A DNA stretch of 64,000 nt from Vibrio ruber DSM 16370 (GTDB taxonomy: Bacteria; Pseudomonadota; Gammaproteobacteria; Enterobacterales; Vibrionaceae), in NCBI RefSeq assembly GCF_900163965.1, contig NZ_FULE01000034.1, positions 1 to 64,000 on the forward strand, given 5' to 3'. How positions within the stretch are numbered: position 1 is the stretch's first letter; the number at the start of each line of letters is the position of its first letter. Under the pieces are notes generated by a model. The model was not told where the DNA came from and searched no databases. It saw only the letters and a list, made by a program, of their open reading frames with translations. The position numbers and the translations under genes were made by a program. Below are positions 55,057-63,977 of the stretch, piece by piece.

Positions 55057-55710
55057 TTACATATTGGCTTGGAAATTACTGGAGTTGCTACCGATATAGC
55101 GATCAACAAGCTGTCGCCACTCATCAGGCTTGCCATAAAAATCAGTGTGAGGAAGTTTTATCAATTGATTGTTTACTTCAAGGATCAGCGTTGGGTATCC
55201 ATGAACCTGTAGCCTCTGCATCAGCTGTTGGCTTTCACTTATTGCTTTCTGCTCAATGCCTTCATTTGCAGTCATAGCGTTATGCCACTGTTCACCGTCT
55301 ATTCCCAAGTTTACTGATAGTTCCTTGAGCACTTCTGGATGATTGACCAGTTTACCCTCAAAATAGTGAGCACGCTGAATGGCTTCCAACATGTCTAACG
55401 GTGGGAGACCCAATTGTTCTGCCGTTAGAATTGCACGTGCAGTGATGAAGGAGTCCAAAACCATTTCATCGTTGCTTTGTACTCGCTGAATATAATCTTC
55501 TCCAAATGCCGCTCCCGTCAATTTAGCAATACGCTCGTCATGCTCGAGGATATGCCTGCGAAAAGAGGGGGAGATAGCCTTGTTGTCAATCATACCTCCA
55601 GGGTGAAACTCGAGCTTAATTTCAGAGTTAGCTGCCATCACAGCTAACAGAGAAGTTGCACCGTAGCACCAGCCGCACATTGGATCGAAAAAATAGTGTA
55701 CAGTTACCAT
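55057..55710 (-). CDS. DsbA-family thioredoxin-fold protein
   Basis: A 217-residue protein starting MVTVHYFFDPMCGWCYGAT. The CGWC active-site pair (Cys-12, Cys-15) and the later cis-Pro segment HGYPTLIL are typical of the DsbA/FrnE branch. No signal peptide is present, so it is probably cytosolic and not a periplasmic disulphide donor. Its ATG overlaps the end of a truncated MBL-hydrolase remnant; the weak GGGTGA in that remnant serves as ribosome-binding site. It is divergent from a LysR regulator. Confidence 0.85.
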   Translation of the reverse strand: MVTVHYFFDPMCGWCYGATSLLAVMAANSEIKLEFHPGGMIDNKAISPSFRRHILEHDERIAKLTGAAFGEDYIQRVQSNDEMVLDSFITARAILTAEQLGLPPLDMLEAIQRAHYFEGKLVNHPEVLKELSVNLGIDGEQWHNAMTANEGIEQKAISESQQLMQRLQVHGYPTLILEVNNQLIKLPHTDFYGKPDEWRQLVDRYIGSNSSNFQANM

Positions 55711-55844
55711 TTTATTTCACCCATTACTAATGTTGAGTTTACGTCGAAACTGTTCTCATCAGCGTTATAAACATTAAAAGTTAGTGATGTGTTTTCGGTT
55801 GCAGCCAGTAACATAGATGCAGCCGTTATAATTGATTTTTTCAT
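55704..55844 (-). pseudogene. Truncated secreted MBL-fold hydrolase remnant
   Basis: A 46-codon frame starts at 55844 with AGAAC/GGAGAA upstream. It reads MKKSIITAASMLLAATE, then LTFNVYNADENSFDVNST and ends KW-stop. The second part resembles the first strands of secreted MBL-fold metallo-hydrolases (pattern Thr-x-x-Val-Tyr-Asn ... Ser-Thr-Leu-Val), but the metal-binding HxHxDH core is absent. The signal peptide also looks shortened. The stop overlaps the start of the DsbA-like gene, as expected if a deletion fused the head of one gene to its neighbour. Confidence 0.55.
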
Positions 55845-55950
55845 ACCGTTCTCCTTCAGTGCATTAGGGTATGAAAAGATAATAAGAAATTGATATGTTC
55901 ATATAAACACGACAAAATGATCATTATTGTTTCTTAATTCGATCAAATGT

Positions 55951-56838
55951 ATGGACAGACTAACAGCCGCAACAGTATTTGTTGACGTTGCTACGACGGG
56001 CAGTTTTACCGCTACAGCAGACAGATTGAACATGTCTCGTCCCATGGTAACGAGATACATTGAGACGATGGAAGCTTGGTTGAATACCCGCTTGCTACAT
56101 AGAACGACACGAAAGGTGTCTTTAACGACAGCGGGAGAAACATGTCTGGAAGAAGTTAAACAATGGCTTGGACAAGCAGAAAGCCTAAGCGAGCTGGCAG
56201 ACATCAGTGATAAGTTGTCAGGCACCATTCGGTTAGCAACCAGCATGTCATTTGGTTATTCTCAATTGGTGCCAGCTATTCAAGCATTTATGTCAGAGCA
56301 CCCCAACGTAAATATCGATATCGACTTGCAAGACTCAGTAGCCGACTTGACTGAAAGGCAGATAGATCTCGCTATCCGAATCGCTTCGGCACCTGATCAG
56401 TCTTTGATAGGTAAGCCTATATCAGTATGTGAGTCGGTTGTCGTGGCTTCACCGGGATATTTGGCTAATAGTAGCTCTATCTCAACACCACTTGATTTAA
56501 TGAGTCATACTTGTCTTGGGTATAAAAATTTCCAACAACATATCTGGCATTTGACAAAAGACGGTGTGCAACAATCAGTAGAAGTTAGGTGTCATCTGAC
56601 CGCAAATGAAACGACCACCTTACTGCACGCAGTATTGTGTGGCGTAGGTATAGCTATTCAGCCAACTTATCTCGCAAACCAATACCTTAAAAGTGGTCAG
56701 ATTCAGCAGATTTTACCTGATTGGAAGCCAGATGATCTGACCATTTACGCGCTCTATTCTTCCAGAAAGTACATGTCTCCCACTGTTCGTGCTTTGATTG
56801 ATTATTTATCAGACTATTTTGCCGAAACGCGTTGGTAA
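55951..56838 (+). CDS. LysR-family transcriptional regulator
   Basis: A 295-residue LysR regulator. The HTH lies in MDRLTAATVFVDVATTGSF and LNMSRPMVTRYIETMEAWL; the substrate domain starts near 88. DRLTA...RTTRKVSLT resembles the CrgA-like subgroup. It is divergent from the DsbA-like gene and the MBL remnant, which are likely its past or present targets. The start at 55951 is preferred over an in-frame codon 24 bases earlier. Effector unknown. Confidence 0.85.
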   Translation: MDRLTAATVFVDVATTGSFTATADRLNMSRPMVTRYIETMEAWLNTRLLHRTTRKVSLTTAGETCLEEVKQWLGQAESLSELADISDKLSGTIRLATSMSFGYSQLVPAIQAFMSEHPNVNIDIDLQDSVADLTERQIDLAIRIASAPDQSLIGKPISVCESVVVASPGYLANSSSISTPLDLMSHTCLGYKNFQQHIWHLTKDGVQQSVEVRCHLTANETTTLLHAVLCGVGIAIQPTYLANQYLKSGQIQQILPDWKPDDLTIYALYSSRKYMSPTVRALIDYLSDYFAETRW

Positions 56839-56989
56839 TGTTTGGCCTGTTTTTGCAATGACAGGAAGCTAAACTGCTCCTTCAAACTGGAAAACTTTGC
56901 CAGACAGAACATCCAAGTAAATTACTATACAAAAGTAATGTAGGTAAAGAGCCAGTACAACTCACTCTGACTCGGACATTAAGATACAG

Positions 56990-57118
56990 TTATTTGCTCG
57001 AGGATTTGCTCGGCTTTAGGTCCGGAGTGTTTCCTGGCGTTTTTTTGTTGTCACGTCGACGTTGATCTGGCTTGCCTGTTGAATCGGCGATTGGTTTTGG
57101 TCCTGGTTTCAAACCCAT
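56990..57118 (-). CDS. Small basic Pro/Lys-rich protein (42 residues)
   Basis: A short frame starting MGLKPGPKPIADSTGKPDQR and ending KPSKSSSK. AAGGA lies 7 bases before the ATG. It is rich in Lys, Pro, Arg and Asp with no hydrophobic core, so it is probably disordered and could bind nucleic acid or another protein. I do not recognise a named family. Good ribosome-binding site and biased composition favour a real gene. Confidence 0.55.
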   Translation of the reverse strand: MGLKPGPKPIADSTGKPDQRRRDNKKTPGNTPDLKPSKSSSK

Positions 57119-57330
57119 GATTTAATCCTTTTATTTAATGAGGTTATTCCTCGCTGTATAATATTTGGGCAATGCCGATGGCTTTCAAGATGTGTATGAA
57201 AAATCATCTAAAAATATGCTTAATGCTCCTTACTGATCACTTATGTTTTGATGCGCTATCTAAAATGTACAGTGGCAAGTTGGAGGTACAAGAAGGGTGA
57301 GGGGGTATTTGTTGAAGAGGAGATAATAAT

Positions 57331-57708
57331 TTAATACCTTTTTTTTGTTAATTCCATCATTAATGTTGCTGGTCGAGATGTTGAATGTTTTGGTACCATC
57401 ATGCCAAATTGCCGACACATGGGGGGATTTAGCGGCAGCACTCGTAAACCTTTACGATTTTCTGGTAAGTTTGATTCCGGAACTAGGCTGATACCTTCCC
57501 CCGCTCGTACAAGGGCAACTGCGCTGACCCAATCACGTACCTCTATTCTCACGTCCGACAGCGATAAACCAGCATCAGCCATAATTGAGGCCGCATGCAC
57601 ATGGCATCCCCCGGTAGCTAATACAAATGGCTCGTTCGTCAATTCGACCAATGACAGTTCTTTGTGTTGCGCTAGATGATGCCATAGTTTCTCCTTCGAT
57701 GTTTTCAT
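57331..57708 (-). pseudogene. LysR-family regulator, truncated (C-terminal domain only)
   Basis: The 125-residue frame holds the second half of a LysR substrate-binding domain (ELTNEPFVLATGGCHVHA, WVSAVALVRAGEGISLVPE, LPLNPPMCRQFGMM). No HTH is present in frame. Upstream on the same strand, to about 57870, a frame reading MNIFIAGVDGLMNQ, SSQSAL and YLYRTRQ faintly resembles a LysR N-terminus that has lost segments. I take this as a decayed regulator with deletions. Confidence 0.7.
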
Positions 57709-57950
57709 ACTGCCCAGACCAAGCTACAATTTTGGGGTTGAATGGTCTCGCGGCTTCTTCAGCTTGCCGGGTGCGGTACAGGTAAACAATGTTCAATCTT
57801 ACCATGAGTGCGGATTGGCTGGAGTTGGACTGATTCATCAGGCCGTCTACACCAGCAATAAAAATGTTCATGTTTGACGATATCAAAGAGTAAACATGAA
57901 CCTTAAATTATGCTACCGTAAACCGATATTCAACTTGATGGAGATAAATT

Positions 57951-58199
57951 ATGAACGGCAGTTGGGCTGACTTCTTTCCGTACTTTGCTGGTGCCTTTAA
58001 GATTATTGTATTAGGGATTGTGGCCTACTTAGCCATTAAATGGCATTTTGATGAAGAGCGACGGGTGAGAGAAGCAGAAGGTGCGGTATTTGATACACCA
58101 AGTGCCATGAAAAAGTTGTCAATGATATTCGCCTTTATCGCCTTTTTCGTTGTGCTGATCGTTCTGGTGGTTTATGCGACGAACTGGGTACTTTACTGA
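57951..58199 (+). CDS. Small two-helix membrane protein, unknown function
   Basis: An 82-residue protein with two hydrophobic segments, about residues 8-28 (FFPYFAGAFKIIVLGIVAYLA) partly and 57-80, separated by a charged stretch DEERRVREAEG. GGAGATAAATT precedes the ATG. Topology suggests both ends on the same side with a charged loop between. I do not recognise the family. It stands alone between a broken LysR gene and the DUF4865 gene. Confidence 0.6.
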   Translation: MNGSWADFFPYFAGAFKIIVLGIVAYLAIKWHFDEERRVREAEGAVFDTPSAMKKLSMIFAFIAFFVVLIVLVVYATNWVLY

Positions 58200-58368
58200 C
58201 GGGGTTACTACAAAGATAGAGACTCATCACAAAGAAATCAGCGAGTGTATCTCGGTGAAGTAATGACCATCATTGTTGCTTTTCGTCGTAAAATGAATGC
58301 GCGAAAAGAGCTATGGCTCAGGCGGAGCAGTGATAAGTGACTGCCCCACCAAAGTTGGTGGCGAAAGC

Positions 58369-58860
58369 TTAGCCCCGGGCCACATATCCTACTGCATAAA
58401 GCTCTTGCCCTTGGTAGGCACTGAGCTCAGCGTCGCAAATCCATGTGACGCTCAGTGTTTGCCAGGCATGGTAATTGATGCCTTGGATATCCGTTTCCGT
58501 TTGTTGATTGGCATCATGAGCAATAGATGCAAAGTGATGCTGTTCAGCGGGTGGTGTCGGCACAGTATCAAGAAACCAAGTTTCGACGTTGGGCCGGCCA
58601 AATTGCTGACACAGCGCTTTGAATCCGTCACTGTTGAGAAAGGCCATCATCGCCTGATGATCTTCCCACACATACAAGGGCGCATAGCAATTCACCGGGC
58701 TGTGATATTGCGTTGCATCCTGACGTGCATATAAGTAAGCCTTGAACACTAACCCCGGCCAGCCATCTAATAAATATCCCTTATCTTTGATCCTGCGTTC
58801 TATCAGTTCCATGTCGTAATCAGCAGGGAGTACGAATTTGTATTGCATTGCTATCATCAT
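58369..58860 (-). CDS. DUF4865 family protein
   Basis: A 163-residue protein beginning MMIAMQYKFVLPADYDMELI. The opening QYKFVLPADYDM and the central LVFKAYLYAR, HSPVNCYAPLYVWED and MMAFLNSDGFKALCQQFGRP fit DUF4865, a dimeric alpha-beta-barrel-like family of unknown function. AGGAG lies before 58860; longer frames to 58977 lack support. It follows the CMD-domain gene by 62 bp on the same strand, and both are divergent from a LysR gene, suggesting one regulated unit. Confidence 0.8.
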   Translation of the reverse strand: MMIAMQYKFVLPADYDMELIERRIKDKGYLLDGWPGLVFKAYLYARQDATQYHSPVNCYAPLYVWEDHQAMMAFLNSDGFKALCQQFGRPNVETWFLDTVPTPPAEQHHFASIAHDANQQTETDIQGINYHAWQTLSVTWICDAELSAYQGQELYAVGYVARG

Positions 58861-58922
58861 GATTTCTCCTGTGAATCTGTGGCTGGAATACCACAAGTAA
58901 AAGACCAGTCTTCCGCCTGATT

Positions 58923-59240
58923 TCATTGAGACGGGGTTGTATCTAAACGTTCGAACGCTGAGGCGGCGACAGGCCATCCGGCATAAAAGGCTAAGTGGGT
59001 GATTGCCGCGCTAAGCTCTTCGGTACGCAAGCCATTGTTCAACGCACGCGTCAGGTGGCCGGGTAATTGTTCCATTCGGTTGAGCACCACAAGGGCGGTA
59101 ACCGTGATTAAACTCCGGTCTCTTTGGCTGAGTGTGTCATCCTGCCAAACTTGTCCGAAGAGCACCTCTGAAGTGAGCTGGTGGAACTGAGGCGCAAGCC
59201 GGGCAATCATTGCCATGAGTTCGGTTTCCTGAGCAGTCAT
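58923..59240 (-). CDS. Carboxymuconolactone decarboxylase-family protein
   Basis: A 105-residue protein of the CMD/AhpD-like family. SLITVTALVVLNRMEQLPGHLTRALNNGLRTEELSAAITHLAFYAGWP spans the conserved core with the His (GHLTRAL). The CxxC pair of AhpD is absent, so it is closer to the decarboxylase-like branch. Role likely in a small redox or aromatic pathway with DUF4865; this is inference from adjacency. Confidence 0.85.
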   Translation of the reverse strand: MTAQETELMAMIARLAPQFHQLTSEVLFGQVWQDDTLSQRDRSLITVTALVVLNRMEQLPGHLTRALNNGLRTEELSAAITHLAFYAGWPVAASAFERLDTTPSQ

Positions 59241-59287
59241 CTGTTTTCCTCGCCTGATTGAAGTGACAGGGAAATCATAAGTTGAAA

Positions 59288-59308
59288 TTTTGATTCAAAA
59301 AATCAAAA
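59288..59308. promoter_or_regulatory. Candidate LysR operator between CMD gene and lysR
   Basis: TTTTGATT (59288-59295) and AATCAAAA (59301-59308) form a perfect 8-bp inverted repeat with a 5-base centre, between the divergent CMD and LysR genes. It contains T-N11-A spacings as in LysR boxes. Confidence 0.5.
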
Positions 59309-59345
59309 CTATTGGTATTAATTGTTTTGTTTTTCGGGATTATTG

Positions 59346-60218
59346 ATGATGCGTAGCCTTGATTTAGATGCTTTGCGGTGTTTTGTGTTAGGGATTGAAC
59401 TGGGCAGTTTTGCACTTGCCGCCGAGCGGCTGAACCGTTCTCCGTCTGCCGCCAGCGCACAGTTAAAGAAGCTCGAACAGCAGTGTCAAACACAGTTAGC
59501 CGTGAAAGTGGGGCGGAATCTTGAACCGACGGAGGCCGGGGAAGTGGTGCTGGGATACGCCCGGCGAATGTTGCAGTTAAATGATGAATTACTGAACCGT
59601 CTGAGCGGCAGCCGACTGGCAGGTAAAGTCACCTTTGGCTTACAAGAAGATTTTAGTGATGTGCTATTACCCCAATTGTTAGGTGCGTTTTCACGCAGCC
59701 ATCCACAAATACAATTACAGTCAATTGTCGGACGTCATCAAGAGCTACTGCGTGATATTGTCTCTGGTGAGTTAGACTTCTCACTGGGATGGATGGGTGA
59801 AAAAAGTGCGCCTTACAGTGAGTTTTTAGCGGAATTACCCATGCAATGGTATGGACCGGCCAGTAAACACCTCAGAGAATCCGTGCTGATGGCGCAGCCT
59901 TTGCCGTTAGTGATGCTGGACGGCTCATGCCTGATCCGTCAGCAAGCCACCGAAGCGCTAGATCATCACGGGATCCCGTGGAAAATTAACTTTGTTGGCA
60001 GAAGCTTAAGTAATTTATGGCGTGCCGTTGAAGCCGGGTTAGGGATTACCGTACGTTCCTCTTTCAGCCACCCGGAGAGCATAACCAAACTGAGCGGTTT
60101 ACCATCGTTGGGGAAACTCAAATTGTGTCTGGACAGAAGCCAATATCAGCTCGATGACGTTCAGGCTCAGTTGTATGCAGAATTGAAACAGCAGCTATTG
60201 CAGTATCTGGAAATTTAG
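59346..60218 (+). CDS. LysR-family transcriptional regulator
   Basis: A 290-residue LysR regulator. HTH: LDLDALRCFVLGIELGSFALAAERLNRSPSAASAQLKKLE. The substrate domain begins near 90 (KVTFGLQEDFSDVLLP) and includes GITVRSSFSH. It is divergent from the CMD-DUF4865 pair with a palindromic operator between them, so it probably controls that pair. Start at 59346 or the next ATG at 59349. Confidence 0.87.
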   Translation: MMRSLDLDALRCFVLGIELGSFALAAERLNRSPSAASAQLKKLEQQCQTQLAVKVGRNLEPTEAGEVVLGYARRMLQLNDELLNRLSGSRLAGKVTFGLQEDFSDVLLPQLLGAFSRSHPQIQLQSIVGRHQELLRDIVSGELDFSLGWMGEKSAPYSEFLAELPMQWYGPASKHLRESVLMAQPLPLVMLDGSCLIRQQATEALDHHGIPWKINFVGRSLSNLWRAVEAGLGITVRSSFSHPESITKLSGLPSLGKLKLCLDRSQYQLDDVQAQLYAELKQQLLQYLEI

Positions 60219-60349
60219 GGGGCAGACTGCTCTCGACGCTATCAATATATTCCAAATAAAGGGTTGGTGTTTGAGGTGGAATTCAGAACATTTCTCAACA
60301 AAATTCTCAAGAATACATATGATGCGAATACGCAAGGACTCTATTAAAT

Positions 60350-61585
60350 ATGTTTGATTCTCCGTCCTCTTTGCAAGGGAGAAAACCTTCGAACCCCCAG
60401 CTAAATAATCGCGTTCTGATGATATTAGCCATATCCGTTTTTTTGGTCGGCGCAACAGAATTTATGCTGTCTTCTATGTTGCGTCCTCTTGCTGATGCCT
60501 TCAATACCACGACCGTCAATGCATCATGGCTGGTTGCCAGTTATGCGATTGCTTATGCTGTCTCTGCGCCTATTTTAGGGTACATATCAGATAGAATTGA
60601 CCGGCGCTCGTTACTGTTATTGGCTCTTCTGGCATTTTCTATTGATGGTGCCGCGATTTCGTTTGCTCCAACGTTTGAGGTTGCTGTTGGTCTACGTGTT
60701 TTTGGTGGGATTGCTTCTGCGATTATTATCCCAACGACCTTTGCTCTGATTTCAGAATGGGTGCCCCGGATGAATCAGGCAAAAGCGATGGGAATATTGA
60801 TGTTAGGGATGACTGCCGGAATTGCTTTTGGACCGGCACTTGCAGGTATACTTACCGAAGAAATCAGTTGGCGTGCGCCATTTACAATCACGTCATTAGG
60901 CTGTGTGATGGTCTTTATTGTTGGTTTTTACATTCTTCCTCAAACAGGTAAACAGCCAATAATTTGCCAAAATCGTACTGGACGTTGGTATAGGAAATGG
61001 CTTGTTTGGCGGCCATTAGTTGCTAAAGGCTGCTGGAATGGTTCCGGTGTTGCCGCTTTCTTACTCTCCGGAGAAATCCTACAACACCGATTCGGATATG
61101 ATGCGGCAGAGATAGGGATGACCGTGACTGCGTTTGGTCTTGGTCTTGGCCTTGGCAACCTTGGCGCGGGGATATTAAAAAAGAAATGTCGGCGCGAGGA
61201 ATTATCATTAGTGGTCGTAACTACTGTGCTGATGTTATCCGTTTCTATATTTATGCTGGTCACACTATCTGTCTTTGGCACGATTATCTGTCTTGTCGCT
61301 TGGGGGGCTGCTCTGGGAGCCGGAGCACCATCAAGTACGGTCATTCTGGCAGAGCGCTCAGCTCAGGATAAAGGCACGGTCTTATCGTTTGCTGAAACAA
61401 TGAACAATATTGTCATTTTTGCTGCGATACCACTCGCTTCATTGTTATTGGCAACACAAGGTACAAAAGAAGCGTATACGGTCATTGCGTTTGGTTTGGG
61501 GATAGGACTATTGCTGACGGTGACTGATGCCATTGAAGCCGTCAGGAAAGAAGCGACATCCAAAATAGACGAATCCTTCCGATAG
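60350..61585 (+). CDS. MFS transporter, DHA1-type drug exporter
   Basis: A 411-residue transporter with about 12 membrane helices. The loop 2-3 motif reads GYISDRIDRRSLLL (motif A), and FGGIASAIIIPTTFALISEW and GMTAGIAFGPALAG match motifs B and C of drug:proton antiporters. A charged central loop (near 200-225) divides the halves. It probably exports an organic compound; substrate unknown. It follows the LysR gene by about 130 bp on the same strand and is followed by a hairpin. Confidence 0.85.
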   Translation: MFDSPSSLQGRKPSNPQLNNRVLMILAISVFLVGATEFMLSSMLRPLADAFNTTTVNASWLVASYAIAYAVSAPILGYISDRIDRRSLLLLALLAFSIDGAAISFAPTFEVAVGLRVFGGIASAIIIPTTFALISEWVPRMNQAKAMGILMLGMTAGIAFGPALAGILTEEISWRAPFTITSLGCVMVFIVGFYILPQTGKQPIICQNRTGRWYRKWLVWRPLVAKGCWNGSGVAAFLLSGEILQHRFGYDAAEIGMTVTAFGLGLGLGNLGAGILKKKCRREELSLVVVTTVLMLSVSIFMLVTLSVFGTIICLVAWGAALGAGAPSSTVILAERSAQDKGTVLSFAETMNNIVIFAAIPLASLLLATQGTKEAYTVIAFGLGIGLLLTVTDAIEAVRKEATSKIDESFR

Positions 61586-61787
61586 CGGGTAACTTTTTAT
61601 AGCTACCCGCTAATTCAGTTCGTGTCATGAGCAACACGATATTTTATCGGTGATGCTGACTTTGGTTCCAGAGAAACGGAACGTTTTTAGTGGCAGAGCA
61701 GCATTAGCAAGATTGCTCCTGTGCCTGCCATCATTTCCCGGGCAAAACTTGGATCAAGTCTTCAGTCCGGGATTTAGCCATGCCGTC
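61586..61787. other. Region between the MFS gene and the chemoreceptor
   Basis: Begins with a hairpin GCGGGTA/TACCCGC (about 61586-61610) followed by a weak T-tract, a possible terminator for the MFS gene. The remaining 170 bp show no gene. Confidence 0.4.
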
Positions 61788-63380
61788 TTACACACCAAAG
61801 CGTTGGATTTGCAGTTTTAACGCATCGACTTGTGCTAACAGTTGCTCCTTCACTGTGACACTAGCGCGGGTTAAGTCCGCATTTTCACTGGCGTTACTGG
61901 CAATACTTTCGATTTGCTGATTCAAATGCAGCGACGATTGACTTTGCTCATGGGTTTTCGCGGTTATCTCTTGGTTAGAGCGACTAAAATCATTAATCGC
62001 GGAGATAATTTCATCAAATAATACCATGGCGCTTTGGGCTTCAGATGACACTTTACCGGTTAGCTCTTGCGAGTCTCGCATCGCATTGGCAGCGCTACTT
62101 GAACCTTTTTGAATCCGTTCAACCACGGTTTGAATCTCAATTGTTGAGGTATGGGTACGATTTGCCAAGTTGCGTACCTCATCGGCAACCACCGCAAAAC
62201 CACGTCCGGATTCTCCGGCTCGCGCAGCTTCAATCGCCGCATTGAGCGCCAGCAAATTGGTTTGTTCTGCAATACTGCGAATGACCTCCAGCACCGAACC
62301 AATGTTTTGTCCGTCTTCTTCGAGTGTACTGATCACACTGGAAGCCTGTGTCATTGAGCTGACCACTTCATCGAGAGATTTCACGGTACTTTCCAGCGTT
62401 TTCTGGCCTGTTGCTGAGCGCTCCTGTACTTGTGTCGCGCTGAGCAGCGTCTGACTGGCTGACTCAGCGACTTCATTCAGTGACAGGCTCATGTCTTGGA
62501 TGGATGATGCAACCTCATTGGTATCATGATTCTGTCTGCGTGCCCGCTCATCGATTTGTTGCAGGTTATCGCCAATTGAATCAGCGAGACGGGTGGTGTT
62601 TTGCATCGTGTCACTGACCTGATTGACGATTTTGAAAACCACGTCGATAAAATGATTGATATGTCCGGCTAATTGTCCAATTTCATCGTTACTCTTTACA
62701 TCGAGCTTCATATTTAGGTTGCCATTTGAGCTACCCAGTGAAGCAATACGTGTGATCATAAAATGGAGCGGCTTAAGGACTAATGTTTTAACGGTCATCA
62801 CCACCGCGATAGCAATTAAAATTGCAGCGATTAAAACGATGAGTGAATAGTTTTTTATGCTCGCGGTCGTGCTCTCCAGTGCGATGGCTGTTTTCTCAAC
62901 TTTTTCATCGCCGGATTCCTCCAGATGCCCGATAAATTCTTGCATCGCGTCAAACTGAGCCAGTAGTGTCTTTAAAGCGCCGGACTGAGCGTTATCACTG
63001 GCGTTGAGTAAAGCATTTTTACTGGTTTCAAATTCGGTCAGGTAAATATCTAACTGTCTGGTTTTATCTGGCTCAATTAGTCCGGCCTCTTTGAGCCGTT
63101 GGAAAGATTCTGTGGTTAAAGCAGTGTGCTCGTTTAAGGCTTCTAACGTTTTATCTCTGGAAACTTCACCGGATGCAAAGCGTTGTAACTGAATCAACTG
63201 TCCCTGTAACCCGATTGTGCCTTCCATCGCGCCATCAGCGGTTGACCATGCAGGCCCGGTCACAAACTCGATCGCATTAATTAATTTGCTTATGCCTGAG
63301 TAACTTATCCAATAATTAATCACAACCAGCGAGATAAGCACGCTAATACTAAGATAGAGCTTCGAGCTAATTTTCATCAT
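61788..63380 (-). CDS. Methyl-accepting chemotaxis protein
   Basis: A 530-residue chemoreceptor. Membrane helices lie near residues 9-27 and 181-202. Between them is a four-helix-bundle-type periplasmic sensor of about 150 residues ([15 protein letters not shown]). A HAMP domain follows (about 205-257, [15 protein letters not shown]), then the signalling hairpin with the tip [35 protein letters not shown] (quoted in parts: [24 protein letters not shown]). No C-terminal CheR-binding pentapeptide. Ligand unknown. Confidence 0.93.
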   Translation of the reverse strand: MMKISSKLYLSISVLISLVVINYWISYSGISKLINAIEFVTGPAWSTADGAMEGTIGLQGQLIQLQRFASGEVSRDKTLEALNEHTALTTESFQRLKEAGLIEPDKTRQLDIYLTEFETSKNALLNASDNAQSGALKTLLAQFDAMQEFIGHLEESGDEKVEKTAIALESTTASIKNYSLIVLIAAILIAIAVVMTVKTLVLKPLHFMITRIASLGSSNGNLNMKLDVKSNDEIGQLAGHINHFIDVVFKIVNQVSDTMQNTTRLADSIGDNLQQIDERARRQNHDTNEVASSIQDMSLSLNEVAESASQTLLSATQVQERSATGQKTLESTVKSLDEVVSSMTQASSVISTLEEDGQNIGSVLEVIRSIAEQTNLLALNAAIEAARAGESGRGFAVVADEVRNLANRTHTSTIEIQTVVERIQKGSSSAANAMRDSQELTGKVSSEAQSAMVLFDEIISAINDFSRSNQEITAKTHEQSQSSLHLNQQIESIASNASENADLTRASVTVKEQLLAQVDALKLQIQRFGV

Positions 63381-63489
63381 CCATTCTCAAATGCCTTCAA
63401 TATTACATAACTATAGAATTAATTATGGTTTCTGCTACTCAAGGACATCATTAGCTCGATGGTGCTTTGTGACAACATGTTGCAAAGTC

Positions 63490-63939
63490 TTACTGACTCA
63501 TCAGATGCGGACCTGCGCCTTTTTCACCTAATTTATCGTAGGGATTGAGAAGCCGGCATCTTTCAAGCGAAAGACAGCCGCAGCCAATGCAATCGGTCAT
63601 CATGTCTCTTAACTCAGTCAACTGCGTTATTTTTTTATCGAGTTCGGTTTTCCATCGGGAACCCAATGCTTCCCAATCCTCAAGTGTGACACGGGCACGG
63701 TTCGGCAGGCCTTCAAGCTCCGCTAAAATATCGTCCAAAGAAAAACCGGTTCGTTGAGCAACTTGAATCAGTGAGACAATCCGAATGACGTGTTTGGGGT
63801 ATTGTCTGTGATTGGCAGCGTTTCTCTGACTCTTGATTAAGCCTTTTTTCTCATAGAAATGTAACGCTGACACTGCAACGCCGGTTCTTTCACTCAGTAC
63901 GCCGACTGAGATCCACTCTGGGATGATTTTCTTCTGCAT
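63490..63939 (-). CDS. soxR: Redox-sensitive regulator SoxR
   Basis: A 149-residue MerR-family regulator. The N-terminal winged HTH has WISVGVLSERTGVAVSALHFYEKKG. The [2Fe-2S] ligands Cys-117, Cys-120, Cys-122 and Cys-128 lie in CIGCGCLSLERC, the SoxR signature. Oxidation of the cluster by redox-active compounds switches on target promoters. A canonical SoxR-type promoter 11 bp upstream points away from soxR, toward the next gene beyond the window edge. Fe-S delivery depends on the isc system. Confidence 0.94.
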   Translation of the reverse strand: MQKKIIPEWISVGVLSERTGVAVSALHFYEKKGLIKSQRNAANHRQYPKHVIRIVSLIQVAQRTGFSLDDILAELEGLPNRARVTLEDWEALGSRWKTELDKKITQLTELRDMMTDCIGCGCLSLERCRLLNPYDKLGEKGAGPHLMSQ

Positions 63940-63946
63940 TCGTCTG

Positions 63947-63977
63947 TTGACCTCAACTTAAGTTTAGGTCTTATGAT
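63947..63977 (+). promoter_or_regulatory. SoxR-dependent promoter pointing out of the window
   Basis: TTGACC (63947-63952) and TATGAT (63972-63977) are separated by 19 bp, the overlong spacer typical of MerR-family targets. Between and overlapping them, CCTCAACTTAAGTTTAGG (63951-63968) matches the SoxR box CCTCAAGTTAACTTGAGG closely and is nearly palindromic. The geometry copies the E. coli soxS promoter. The controlled gene starts beyond position 64000. Confidence 0.82.

Noticed and set aside
57178-57300. Plus-strand frame of about 40 codons (MAFKMCMKNHLKICLM...)
   Set aside because: No ribosome-binding site and no recognisable family; likely chance in AT-rich DNA.
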